Assembly (NCBI RefSeq): GCF_029962835.1
Contig: NC_080585.1
Span: 55,663,443 to 55,727,442 of the forward strand
DNA length: 64,000 bases
From: Magnolia sinica
Taxonomy: Eukaryota > Streptophyta > Magnoliopsida > Magnoliales > Magnoliaceae
Direction: 5' to 3'
Both the position numbers and the translations under genes were made by a program. Below the pieces are notes generated by a model that saw nothing but the letters and a program-made list of their open reading frames with translations, was not told the DNA's origin and did not search any database. This document shows, one piece after another, positions 39,291 through 48,875 of the stretch (position 1 is the stretch's first letter; the number at the start of each line of letters is the position of its first letter).

Positions 39291-40830
39291 TATGACTAGT
39301 TCTAAAAATCCTATTTATTTGAACGACTCGGCTGACTTTTAAGACCAAACTTTGCATATGGACTAAGTTTATTTCAAGTCGAAAAATGGGTATCCCGGCC
39401 TGTACTCAATTGTGCAAATCCTTAATGTGGAGGGCTACTTTTTAGTGATCCACCCATATGTGTATGACTAGTTCTAAAAATCATACTTGTTTGGACAACT
39501 CGACTAATTTCAAGTCGAATGGCTACTTTTCAGTTATCCAAACCATTCATATGTTTGGGAGGGAGGCCCGTATGTGTATGTATGACTAGTTCTGAAAATC
39601 ATATTCATTTGAACGACTCCGCCGACTTTTAAGACCAAACTTTGCATATGGCTAAGTTTATTTCAAGTCGAAAAAGGGATAACCCAGCCTGTACTTAATT
39701 GTTCAAATACTTGATATGGAGTGCTACTTTCCAGTGATCCTCCCATATGTGTATAAATAGTTTTAAAAATCATACTCGTTTGAACAAGTCGGCAAGTTTC
39801 AAATCGGATGGCTACTCTTCAGTGTTCCAAACCATTCATATTTTTGGGAGGAAGGCACGTATGTGTATGACTACTTCTAAAAATTTTACTTATTTGAATG
39901 CCTCAGCTTGTTTCATATCGGAGGGCTACTATACAGTGATCCAAATAATTCTCATTTGTTTGGGGGAAAGACCCGTATGTGAATGACCAGTTTAAAAATT
40001 ATAGTTTTGAATGATTCGATCGTTTTTAAGACCAAACTTTTCTCATGATCGAAGAGTTTATTTCAATTCAAAAAGGGATAACTAGGCCTGTACTCAATTG
40101 CCTGTATCCTTTCTATGGAGTACTACTTTTCAGTGATCCAAACCATCTATGAGAGGGGGGACTAGGCCTGTATGTGTGTGACTAATTCTAAAAATCATAC
40201 TTGTTTCAATGAATTGGCTGATTTCAAGTTGGAGGGCTACTTTTTATTGATCCACACCATTCATATGTCTGTGGGGAAGGCTCGTATGTGTAAGACTAGT
40301 TCTAAAAATTCTATTTGTTTGAACGACTCGCCCGACTATTAAGACCAAACTTTGCATATGGCTAAGTAAATTTCAAGTCGAAAGGGATAATCGGGCCTCT
40401 ACTTATTTGTCCGAATCCTTAATATGGAGGACTGCTTTCCAGTGATATGTTCAAGTAGGCCCGTATGTGTATGACTAGTTCTAGAAGTCATGCTTGTTTG
40501 AATGACTCGACTGATTTCTAGTCGGAGGGATACTCTTCAGTGATCCAAACCATTCATATGTCTAATGGGAAGGCCTTTATGTGTATGACTTGTTCTAAAA
40601 ATCCTATTTGTTTGAACGATTTGGCCGACTTTTAAGACCAAACTTTGCATATGGTTGAGTTTATTTCAAGTTGAAATAGGGGTAACTTAGCCAGTACTCA
40701 ATTGTCCGAATCCTTAATATGGAGGGCTACTTTCCAATGATCCACCCATATGTGTATGACTAGTTGTAAAAATCATACTTGTTTGAACAACTCGGCCAAT
40801 TTCAAGTCGGTTGGCTACTTGTTTTGCAAT
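39291..40830. repeat. Composite tandem repeat with alternating long and short units
   Basis: The marker 'tatgactagttctaaaaat' or a variant occurs at 39,291, 39,463, 39,581, 39,752, 39,866, 39,982, 40,177, 40,291, 40,470, 40,584 and 40,755. Spacings are 172, 118, 171, 114, 116, 195, 114, 179, 114 and 171. Long units carry 'ttaagaccaaactttgcata'; short units lack it and carry 'agtgatccaaaccattcat'. One long-short pair makes a period of about 288 bp. Short frames inside have no recognisable product. Confidence 0.88.
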
Positions 40831-41220
40831 TGTGTAGGTGGGTTGTTTTCTTTTGCGCATTTCGTGGGCATTTTAATGAAGCTCTCTCAAAAAGAAAAAG
40901 AAAAAAGAAGGCAATTTGAAATGAGCCATAGCTAAATTCTTTTCTCGGTTTTAGGTTTTACCTAGACAAAAAATACAAAACGAAAAACAAATAGGAAGGA
41001 CATAAATAAAGAAATGTACAAAAAAAAAAAAGTATGAAGAATCTAAACTAAAAATGCTTTTCGAGCAAGATTTCCTAGTAGGTGAAAACTAAATGCCTTA
41101 AATTTGTTGTTGGAAACCTTTTATCAATAAATGAAACTCCATATACAGATTAACTTCTTGATCTTGATCTTAGTAGGGTTTGACAGTTTACACATATAAC
41201 TAATTACACCCTAAGCACAC
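40831..41220. other. Unique AT-rich interval, no feature seen
   Basis: It contains an A-rich run at about 40,885-40,910 and poly-A at about 41,020. No coding or repeat signal stands out. Confidence 0.4.
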
Positions 41221-41426
41221 AATACACAACTTCACCAAATGTTGAATTTCATTCATCTCCAACAAAAGGATAGTCAAATACATAATCAAGGATGAGCCTA
41301 CCCCAATCATTTTTTCTCATTTTACTTAGATCTTCGAAAGATGTGAGGTTTCACTTCCCAAAAGGAACGGGGACTGGGACACCCTGTTGTTATATAATTA
41401 AAAAAAAAACTTTCCCAAAACCTGTC

Positions 41427-41590
41427 ACGAGTTTGGGTGAATGGCTTTGGTCATGGGTTTGCTCCCCACAGACATGAGTTTGATTCCCCTCCCCGTGGAT
41501 TACCTGTTATGAGTTTGAGCGAACGACTTTGGTCGTGGGTTTGCTCCCCACAAACACGAGTTCGATTCCCCTCGCTGTGGATTACTCGAT
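41427..41590 (+). repeat. Two tRNA-like 82-bp repeat units
   Basis: Each unit reads 'gagtttgggcgaacgac', 'tttggtcgtgggtttgctcc', 'ccacagacacgag', 'ttcgattcccctcc'. At 41,535-41,551 'gtggg-tttgctc-cccac' forms a 5-bp stem with a 7-base loop like an anticodon arm, and 'gagttcgattccc' matches an internal B box of RNA polymerase III genes. No complete acceptor stem or D arm can be folded, so it is tRNA-related rather than a tRNA gene. Confidence 0.6.
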
Positions 41591-41938
41591 GTACGTGGTG
41601 TAATTGGGTAAGGTTTTTTTTTTCTTTTCTAATCCCCACATCTGGAGACCCACCACACCCGACCCGACTCGATGCCGACTCGAGTCGACTTGGTACCTGT
41701 GATCGGGTCGGACTCAGTTTGGATTAGTCCAGGACAGACCTGGACTCAATACACAACTTCACTAAATGTTGAATATCATTCACCTCCAACAGAAGGATAG
41801 TCAAATACATAATCAAGGATGAGCCTACCCCAATCATTTTTTCTCATTTTACTTAGATCTTCGAAAGATGTGGGGTTTCACTTTTCAAAAGGAACGGGGA
41901 CACCCTATTGTTATATATATATAAAAAACCTTCCCAAA

Positions 41939-42190
41939 ACCCGTCATGAGTTTGGGTGAATAGCTTTGGTCATGGGTTTGCTCCCCATAGACACGAGTGT
42001 GATTCCCTTCCCCATGGATTAGCTATCACGAGTTGGGGCGAACGACTTTGGTTGTGGGTTTGCTCCTCATAGATATGAGTTTGATTCCCCTCCCCGTGGA
42101 TTACCTGTTATGAGTTTGGGCGAACGACTTTAGTCGTGGGTTTGCTCCCCACAGACACGAGTTCAATTCCCCTCCTTGTGGATTACTCAA
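41939..42190 (+). repeat. Three tRNA-like 82-bp repeat units
   Basis: The unit is the same as at 41.4 kb, here in three copies, followed by 'gtgtaattgggaagg'. B-box-like 'gagttcaattccc' or 'gagtttgattccc' ends each unit. Copy number differs between blocks, which points to expansion after or during block duplication. Confidence 0.6.
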
Positions 42191-42342
42191 TGTACGTGGT
42201 GTAATTGGGAAGGTTTTTCTTTTTCTAATCCCCACATCTGGAGACCCGCCACACCCGACCCGACTCGGTGCCGACTCGAGTCGACTTGGTACCTGTGACC
42301 GGGTCGGACTCAGTCTGGATTAGTCCAGGCCAGACCTGGACT

Positions 42343-42574
42343 CTGATCGGGTCAGGCATGCTGGACTTGCTTACCGAGTTGGGTCGAGTTCGGATCAGGT
42401 CTATTTCAAAATTGTGTGGAGTCGGGTCAGCCCTAACTTGGTCCGATTCGACTCGTTGCTCTATTCTACACGTTGTGTATCAGGGAATCCCCGAAGGGGC
42501 TTCTCGTCGGGTTGAGTCGGGTCAGCCCTAACTTGGTCCGACTTACGCCTGTCCATTCCTTTCAAGCTTGATCC
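42343..42574. repeat. Repeat rich in 'gggtcgagttcgg'-like words
   Basis: Variants of 'gagtcgggtcagccctaac' occur at about 42,420 and 42,515, with 'ccccgaaggggctt' between them at about 42,489. The latter 14-mer recurs at about 44,461. No gene is seen. Confidence 0.45.
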
Positions 42575-42735
42575 TGCTCCTATAGGCATATGCTCATGCC
42601 GCTTAACGACTGGGTTCAACTCCCTCCCCGTGGATTTGCCAATGCACGTGGTTTGCGGGTGATTGCATGCATCTACAAGGAATGGTCTCGCCTTAAATGG
42701 ACGGGGACACCCTGTCGTTATAAAAAAAAAAAAAC
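42575..42735 (+). mobile_element. SINE-like element with poly(A) tail
   Basis: The element has 'ctataggcatatgctcatg', a B-box-like 'gggttcaactccc', 'gtggatttgccaatgcacg', 'gaatggtctcgccttaaa' and 'ggacaccctgtcgttat', then a run of about 13 A. A related copy ends with a different tail at 43.4-43.6 kb. A convincing A box at the usual spacing is missing, so the tRNA origin is unproven. Confidence 0.5.
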
Positions 42736-42747
42736 CTTACCAAAACC

Positions 42748-43020
42748 CGTCACGAGTTTGGGTGAATGGCTTTGGTTGTGGGTTTGCTCTCCATAGACAC
42801 GAGTGTGATTCCCCTCCCCGTGGATTACCTATCACGAGTTGGGGCGAACGACTTTGGTCGTGGGTTTGCTCCCCACAGACACGAGTTTGTTTCCCCTCCC
42901 TGTGGATTACTTATTATGAGTTTGGGCGAACGACTTTAGTCGTGGGTTTGCTCCCCACAGACACGAGTTTGTTTCCCCTCCCTGTGGATTACTTATTATG
43001 AGTTTGGGCGAACGACTTTA
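42748..43020 (+). repeat. Three to four tRNA-like 82-bp repeat units
   Basis: Perfect 'gtgggtttgctccccac' stem-loops recur, and the last two complete units look almost identical ('ttattatgagtttgggcg'). The final unit breaks off at about 43,020 into 'taatccccacgtctgg'. Confidence 0.6.
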
Positions 43021-43370
43021 TTATAATCCCCACGTCTGGAGACCCGCTACACTCGACCCAACTTCATGCTGACTCGACTCGGTACCTGTGACCGGGTCAG
43101 ACTTAGTCTGGATAAGTCCAGGCTAAACCCGGACTCAAATCTGGTCAGGTATGCTGGACTTGGTATTGAGTTAGGTCGAGTTTGGGTTAGGTCTATGTCA
43201 AAACCGAGTCGAGTCAGGTTTGCCCTGCAGCCCTAACTTGGTCCGATTCAACTCGTTGCCCTGTTCTTCATGGTCTATGTATCAGGGAAAGTTTTTGTTT
43301 TTAATCCTCACATTTGGATATTTTTGAAATTTCATCCTTCAATTTCAGTGTTCTCTATTAAGCCTATGCC
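43021..43370. repeat. 'gacccgactcgg' repeat tail of the third block
   Basis: This matches the closing part of the 530-bp blocks ('ggtacctgtgaccgggtcag', 'gataagtccaggctaaaccc') and then continues into 'cagccctaacttggtccg' as at 42.4 kb. No coding signal is seen. Confidence 0.5.
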
Positions 43371-43542
43371 TGTTCATTCCTTCAAGCCTGATCCTGCCCC
43401 TATAAGCGTATGCTCGTGACGCTTAACGACTGAGTTCGATTTCCTCCCCGTGGATTTTCCGACGCACGTGGTTGGCGGGCGATTGCTTGCATCTATAGGG
43501 AATGGTCTCACCTTAAAGGGGTAGGGACACCATGTCTTTCAA

Positions 43543-43579
<37 letters not shown>

Positions 43580-43600
43580 TAAATAAATAAATAAAAAATT
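43371..43600 (+). mobile_element. SINE-like element with a microsatellite tail
   Basis: The copy shares 'ctataagcgtatgctcgtg', 'gagttcgatttcctccccg', 'gcttgcatctatagggaatg' and 'gggacaccatgtctttc' with the element at 42.6 kb. The tail (43,542-43,596) is an (AAT)n run turning into (AAAT)n rather than pure A. Confidence 0.5.
43542..43596. repeat. (AAT)n / (AAAT)n microsatellite
   Basis: About 11 AAT units run into about four AAAT units and short poly-A. It sits exactly at the 3' end of the SINE-like element, so it probably grew from the element's A-rich tail. Confidence 0.95.
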
Positions 43601-43607
43601 TCCAAAA

Positions 43608-43908
43608 TCCGTCACGAGTTTGGGTGAATGGCTTTGGTCTTGGGTTTGCTCCCCACAGACACGAGTTCGTTTCCCCTTTCCATGGGTTACCGGTCACGAG
43701 TTCGAGAGAACGACTTTGGTCGTGCGTTTGCTCTCCACAGACACGAGTTTGGGAGAATGACTTTGGTCTTGGGTTTGCTCGCCACAGACACGAGTTCGAT
43801 TCCCTTTCCCGTGGATTACCCATCATGAGTTTGGGCGAATGACTTTGGTCGTGGGTTTGCTCCCCACGGACAGAAGTTTGATTCCCCTCCCTGTGGATTA
43901 CTCGATGC
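43608..43908 (+). repeat. Four tRNA-like repeat units, one shortened
   Basis: Units of the 82-bp family carry 'ttgggtttgctccccaca' and 'cacgagttcgattccc'. The unit at about 43,695-43,750 lacks its 3' part and passes from 'cacgagtttgg' straight into the next copy. Long overlapping frames on both strands follow from the repeat and contain only repeated peptides such as SCLWGANPRP. Confidence 0.6.
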
Positions 43909-44009
43909 ACGTGGTGTAATAGGGGAAGTTTTTTATTTTATTTATTTATTTATTTTAAAAGTTTAATCCTCACATCTGGAGACTCTTGAAACCCTCAATT
44001 TTGCGTTCA

Positions 44010-45200
44010 CTATTTAGCCTATGCCCATCCATTCCTTTCAAGCTTCATCCCACCCTTATAGGGGTAAGCTAGTGATGCTTAACGACTGAATGAGAGTTTC
44101 ATCTGTTGATGAATAACGGATTGACTCCATTGTGGGCATTGCTTTGTTTGTCTCTCCTTTCCTTTTAGTGAGTTCCGTTACATGCTTGTAGTAATAGGGG
44201 GACATCATATCTGCTGAAAAACGGAGCCCCAATCTAGTAAGGCGCACTATAGCGCGCTCTGGGCGGCCCTGGCTTTTAGCTCTCTTGATTAGGTCGTCGT
44301 ATTTTGCAGTGGCGACTCCCGAAGCATGGGAGCTACTTCTAGACCAACATAATTACATAAACGGCATGGCGTTTCCAGTCAAAGCCTTCGGCCCGAACTT
44401 CAATATATAGATCTATTTTTTCTTCAAAGTGGATCTATTAGGGGCCAGGCTAGCCCAAACCCCCGAAGGGGCTTATCATTGGGTGTTGGTTGACCGACTC
44501 TGATTGCCTATAAGTTGTTTGTTCGACCAAAAAGTCCATCTACATCCTCTATTCGAAGTAGAAATCCTGCCTTGCTGCCTCTTATCACTTTACTCCTTCC
44601 CCATGATCATTTTCAGGTAAGGTCCCATGAATGTGCACATGACTTACTTTTTATTGGACTAACTTCAATAGGCAAAATCTCACACCACTTTACACAAGGG
44701 TTCATTAGTCGTGGAATCAAAGTAATAACCGTCGATCTTTAATTAGGATCAAGACAAATAAGAACAGTCAGACTCTTACCCGAAGATGAAGTTTGGCTTG
44801 GATTCGGAAGTCACTCATAACAAAATCTTTTTTTAGCTGAAAATACTAGGGCATCATTTAAAATAGACAAATTTTATGCATTATCTTCAAAAGGATTCTG
44901 TGCCAGAATCAAACACTAGGAAAATTTTAATGATTAAGAAATAAATTGATAAGAAGAATACCAAAAGGACGATCTATGCTAAAATAAAATCAATACATCA
45001 AAGCCTTTGATCCTTATATTCCAATCTATACTTTCTATTGTCAAAGTGGCTAGGGGGGAAAATTTAGCAGATCAATAGTGGATTAAATGTTAAACTCTAG
45101 AATTCTATGAGTAAATTTAGATCAAATTAATTAAAACCTTGCTAGTATCAAAGTCCTCATATGGGTAGACGATATTACCTTGTATAAAAATTGCTTACTC
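44010..45200. other. Interval without a recognised gene
   Basis: At about 44,306 'ttttgcagtggcgactccc' resembles the sequence just inside LTRs of some Ty3-gypsy (Tat/Ogre-type) elements, but no LTR or coding domain was found. A 75-codon frame at 44,515-44,742 (ending GIKVITVDL) shows no known domain. The remainder is AT-rich. Confidence 0.35.
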
Positions 45201-45202
45201 CA

Positions 45203-45366
45203 AGTTTGGTTCCCCTCCTTGTGGATTACCCGTCATGAGTTTGGGAGTACGGCTTTGGTTGTGGGTTTCCTTCCCTAAAACACGAGTTCGGTGATTATGT
45301 GCTTTCGCAGGGAATAGTCTCGCCTTAAAGGAGCGGGGACACCATGTCGTTATAAAACAAAAGAAA
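45203..45366 (+). repeat. Isolated tRNA-like unit followed by a SINE-like 3' end
   Basis: 'cccgtcatgagtttgggag' and 'cggctttggttgtgggtttc' represent one 82-bp unit. It is followed by the SINE-like end 'gaatagtctcgccttaaag', 'gggacaccatgtcgttat' and an A-rich tail. The internal part of the SINE-like element is missing. Confidence 0.5.
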
Positions 45367-45518
45367 ATTTCAAATTTACAAGTGTGGTGTTTATCATTGT
45401 TGCTATAACAAATTTAGAACGGGAAGAAAGAGTACAAAAAAAGAGGAAAAGAAAAGACTTGAAAGAGCTTAGAAAATGAAGAGAGCGAGAAGTTTTTAGA
45501 TGCTGAACTTTACATAGA

Positions 45519-46870
45519 GCTTAACTTTGAAGGGAGCTTAGAAAATATATTACTTTTGAAACTAAGGAATCCAATGGTTTGTTGGTTATTTCACATCATA
45601 ATGATGTCTTTTTTTTTTTTTGCCAATTAACTTGAAGGATGTCTAGTTCTAATAGTAAGGGTGCCTTTTTGAACTCCTTTGAAAGTTATTCTCTTTGAGA
45701 AGTCCTTAGGGCTCATTGGTAGTGACCTTTAAGTGTGTCGCTGAAAGTTGTTTATCTTGTCAGCTGAAGACTCTTGAAATCTTGTCGTTTCGTCACTGCT
45801 CCTCACTAATGGTGTGCGAAAATCATCCTACACACTTGTATTACTTAGTAATTGCTTCTATATAGTAAGGGTACGTTTCTGAACTCCTCACTAATGGTGT
45901 GTTAAAATCTCAAAAAGAAATATTTTCGATTTCAAGGTCGAATCAAGACGGCGACCAATCTAACTTTGATGGTGTCACCTTGCTTCATAAACTATTTGTG
46001 CACATGGTGGCAGTCCTGCTCTTGTTAAGCAATTGTTCGTTTTTCGAATTAAGGTCGTTTTCTCTTCCGTTAAATTTTTTTTTTCATGCGCTCTCATGCT
46101 TTTGATGTTTGTGAAAACAACTAACATCCTACAACTTGTATCACTGAGCAATTGTTTCTATATCGGTTATGCATGTGTATTGTTTTGTTTGTTTGACCCA
46201 AATATCAAGAAGAACCAGCGCCGTTAGAGCCTTTGATTCTTATGGGGTGTTTTCAAATGCTGGACTTTACATAGAGCTTAACTTTCAAGAGAGCTTAGAA
46301 AATATTTTACTTTTGAAACTATGGAATCCAATGGTTTGTTGGTTTTTTCACATCATAATGATGTTTTTTTTTCCTCCCGGCCGATTAACATGAGGGACGT
46401 CTAGTTGTAATAGTAAGGTTACTTCTCTGAACTCCTTTGAAATTTATTCTCTTTGTAAAGTTGAGGATTTGAAAGTAAGACCATGACCAATCTAACTTCG
46501 ATACTGTCACCTTGCTGCATAAACTTTTTATACAAATGTAAGCAATAGCTTGTTTTTTGAATTAGGGTAATTTTCTTTTTCACTTGAATTATTTTTTTCA
46601 GGCCCTTTTGTGCTCATAATGCCTGTGAAACTATCATCACAACTATGATCACCCATTCATGATCAAAGGCATCTTCAACAATTGCTTCTACTATAACTTA
46701 AGCAATTGATCTGTATTGTCTTTGCTTGTCTAACACAAATTGAGAGAAGAAATAACACTGCTGGAGCCTTTAACACTTCTGGAGTGTTTTCAAATGCTAT
46801 AGTTTACATAGAGCATTACTCTCAAGATAGCTTAGAGAGTATCTTACTTTTGAAACTATGGAACTCGAAT
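45519..46870 (+). repeat. Three diverged copies of a segment upstream of LACS exons
   Basis: The segment with 'tttacatagagcttaac', 'agcttagaaaatatattac' and 'ttttgaaactatggaa' occurs at 45,519, 46,266 and 46,803. The last two copies belong to a tandem duplication with a period of about 540 bp (markers 'ccaatctaactt' at 45,955 and 46,497). In copies two and three one frame reads GVFSNA..YIE, then SLE.ILLLKLWN, but stops close it soon. The third copy leads directly into recognisable LACS coding sequence, so the segment may be decayed LACS exon or intron that was duplicated. Confidence 0.6.
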
Positions 46871-46872
46871 GG

Positions 46873-47112
46873 AGAAGCTCTCTCAAAGAAGTCATGGTGA
46901 ATGGATGGTTCCACAGGTATGCCCGTCTTAGCATCTATCTGTTTATGGGTAATTAGATATCCATTATGATGATTGCTTGACATAGGGGATCAAGTGGCAG
47001 CCAAATGGAATTATGAAAATCATTGACAGGAAAAAGAACATTTTAAAGCTTTCATAAGGATAATATGTTCCTGTTGAAAAACATCTTTGGTGAATGTTCT
47101 GAAATTGACTTG
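46873..47112 (+). pseudogene. Long-chain acyl-CoA synthetase (LACS) pseudogene, C-terminal exons
   Basis: LACS enzymes activate long fatty acids to acyl-CoA using ATP. The first piece (46,873-46,916) reads LKEVMVNGWFH, followed by a possible 69-bp intron with GT..AG ends. The second (46,986-47,112) reads KWQPNGIMKIIDRKKNI, then KLS, two stop codons where the family has Q and E of the S-Q-G-E-Y motif, then YVPVE. After one extra base it continues with IFGECSEIDL up to a GT donor. This is the conserved region around the G-D-x-G and D-R-K-K motifs of the AMP-binding fold, most like plant LACS1/2/4/5 types. Bases after GWFH are missing, so the G-D motif is broken. The gene cannot encode a working enzyme. 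Confidence 0.85.
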
Positions 47113-48412
47113 GTATGTCTTGCACTTGACAACCTTTTCTCTAGTTTTCTTCTAAGGTAATTGACCTTGAGATCTCTTCCTGCAAATGTCTCGTTAACTT
47201 GTCCATAACTAACTTGGTGCAAGCCTACACTAATTGGGAACTCACTTGTCTCTCTACTAGTGGTCCTGATGAAGGCTTAGTTGTTTACACTAATATTGGA
47301 TGATGGGTTCCTTGCATTGTTTTGGGCTGTTGTGAACTTGACCTTGTATATCATATAATGTTGTCCACAAGTTCATCCTTTCTTATTATTTATTTTATTG
47401 GCTAGTGGAAAGGAATTTGGAAGTGGCTGAACCTAAAATACACAACATGTTCTTAAAGTTGAGTGAATGCTGCTACCTTGTAGCCCTCAAACATGGCTAT
47501 GAGACGTGGGTTTTCTGCTACTCATGTTCCTTGTCCAAGCAAATCACTATGTTTTTCTAGAGCTAGAAAAAAGCTTTTCTTCCACGGTGGACACTTTGAT
47601 CAATTGAAGTGGAAGAGTGCAACAAGGTTGTTTGTCAACCATTGCCTTTTGTCTCCTCCTCCTTTTCCAAGTTACGTACATTGTTTGTGACAACAGGTCA
47701 TTGTTTAGCATCACTTGGGGGCATTCATGACCTCATATTGACTGTGTGAACAAATGATTAAAAGTTGGACTGTAGGTTGCACTATAAAAATATGTTTTCT
47801 AAGCTTCTTTGGTTCAACTTTCATTTGAACATGTTGAACCATTTTAATTATAAATAGAATAAATTGACATTTGGTAAGTGAAAACCTAAAAATGATAGCT
47901 TCTGGATGCATATTCCTGTACAAGGGTATCGTGAAGCAGCAAGTCTGTCCCTCATTTCTTCAAGGCCGACATAAAGAGCTAATGGAACTGTTAGAGGAGG
48001 AGAAAACTTTTGAGAGAAATAGAGAGGGAGGGAGGGAGGTCTCCCTATCTTATTTAGGATATAGCCGAGCCTCTCTTCCCTTCACCTGCGACGGTTAGCG
48101 TTCTTTACACTACTAATAGAAGAAGAACAGCTGTTACCACAGTTTTCTTCACTTGTTCCTTTCTCTTCTTCTCCAATTTTCCCTTCTTTCCGTTGCTTCT
48201 GTTGATAGATGTGAAATTACCACACCAAATTAATACTTGCTGAGATCAATTCATTTTCTCACATTTCTTACTAATCTAGCATATAATCACATATTAATGT
48301 AATCTGTTAACGTGTTTCATCTCATGCTGACATGCTTTTAGGAAGATGTTTCTGTGATATTTAATGTTGCGGACAGACAAATCTGGCACTCTTAACTATT
48401 AAAGAATTCTGA
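47113..48412. other. Interval with no recognised gene
   Basis: No further LACS exon was found directly downstream. A 65-codon frame at 47,493-47,690 and a 75-codon frame at 47,871-48,098 show no known domain. A purine run 'agagagggagggaggg' lies at about 48,020. Confidence 0.4.
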
Positions 48413-48615
48413 GATGTTATCGACGATATTTGTGTGAGGTACCCTCAAGTGGACCAGTATTTGAAAAATAAGCATATGCGCAATGTTGTTGATCTGTTGA
48501 ATGATTCCAAGGGGATTGAAAGAAAAAAAAATCTATCAAGTTAGATATTGAAGGGTTCAAGTCAGCTCTGTCTCGTGTGGATTTACAGATGAAGAATCTT
48601 TCTGCACCTGCTCAG
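48413..48615 (+). pseudogene. Unrecognised exon-like fragment with a frameshift
   Basis: One frame reads DVIDDICVRYPQVDQYL, then KNKHMRNVVDLLNDSKGIE. After a one-base shift in an A-run (about 48,530-48,540) it continues KLDIEGFKSALSRVDLQ up to 'gctcag' and a GT donor at 48,616. The protein-like composition on both sides of the shift and the donor site argue for an old exon. I do not recognise the family. It lies between LACS and TIR1/AFB fragments on the same strand. Confidence 0.5.
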
Positions 48616-48728
48616 GTGGTTTTTCTTGCTCAGTTTTAATAATTCATAGCTTTGAAGCATTGCTGGAAATTTTTGTTGTTGTCAATGTGGTGGCATGTTG
48701 CATGGTTTAAGGATTTAGTTTATGGATC

Positions 48729-48874
48729 TTGGGCCCTTCATTTGGATTTAAGAATGACATGAATTTACCATTAGAAGTGGGTAGTGAGCAACAAGCCCAA
48801 TCCCTATATTGGCTTCATAAAACTGATAGTCAGAATCTGATGTTATCTGAGGACCCAAACTTGCTGCCTCAAAG
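48729..48874 (+). pseudogene. Possible exon fragment, unrecognised
   Basis: An open frame includes VGSEQQAQSLYWLHKTD and LSEDPNLLPQR and stops being protein-like at 'ctcaaag' followed by a GT donor at 48,875. It may belong to the same lost gene as the fragment at 48,413. No domain is identified. Confidence 0.3.
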
Positions 48875-48875
48875 G

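Larger units (their letters stand above)
41221..42342. repeat. Tandem duplication of a block of about 530 bp
   Basis: The block beginning 'aatacacaacttcac' at 41,221 restarts at 41,748. Both copies carry 'gatcttcgaaagatgtg', a 'ggacaccctgttgttat'-type motif with a following A/T tail, the 82-bp tRNA-like repeats, and a closing 'acccgacccgactcg' part with 'gtccaggccagacctgg'. The second copy is about 65 bp longer, mainly because it has three 82-bp units instead of two. Partial third and fourth copies lie at about 42.7-43.2 and 43.5-44.0 kb. Confidence 0.85.

Noticed and set aside
41427..43908. True tRNA-Ala(UGC) genes
   Set aside because: Only the anticodon-type arm and the B-box word fit. There is no 7-bp acceptor stem, the D arm is missing and the T stem does not pair well.
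43539..43910. 123-codon minus-strand frame
   Set aside because: It consists of the repeated peptide from the 82-bp tRNA-like units and ends in a poly-Leu run read from the (AAT)/(AAAT) tract.
44290..44340. Retrotransposon primer-binding site at 'gcagtggcgactccc'
   Set aside because: There is a suggestive resemblance to Tat/Ogre elements, but no LTR on the left and no gag or pol on the right, so it is not listed as an element.
44740..45180. Organelle-derived insertion
   Set aside because: The AT-rich sequence gave an impression of organelle DNA, but I could not match it to any plastid or mitochondrial gene.
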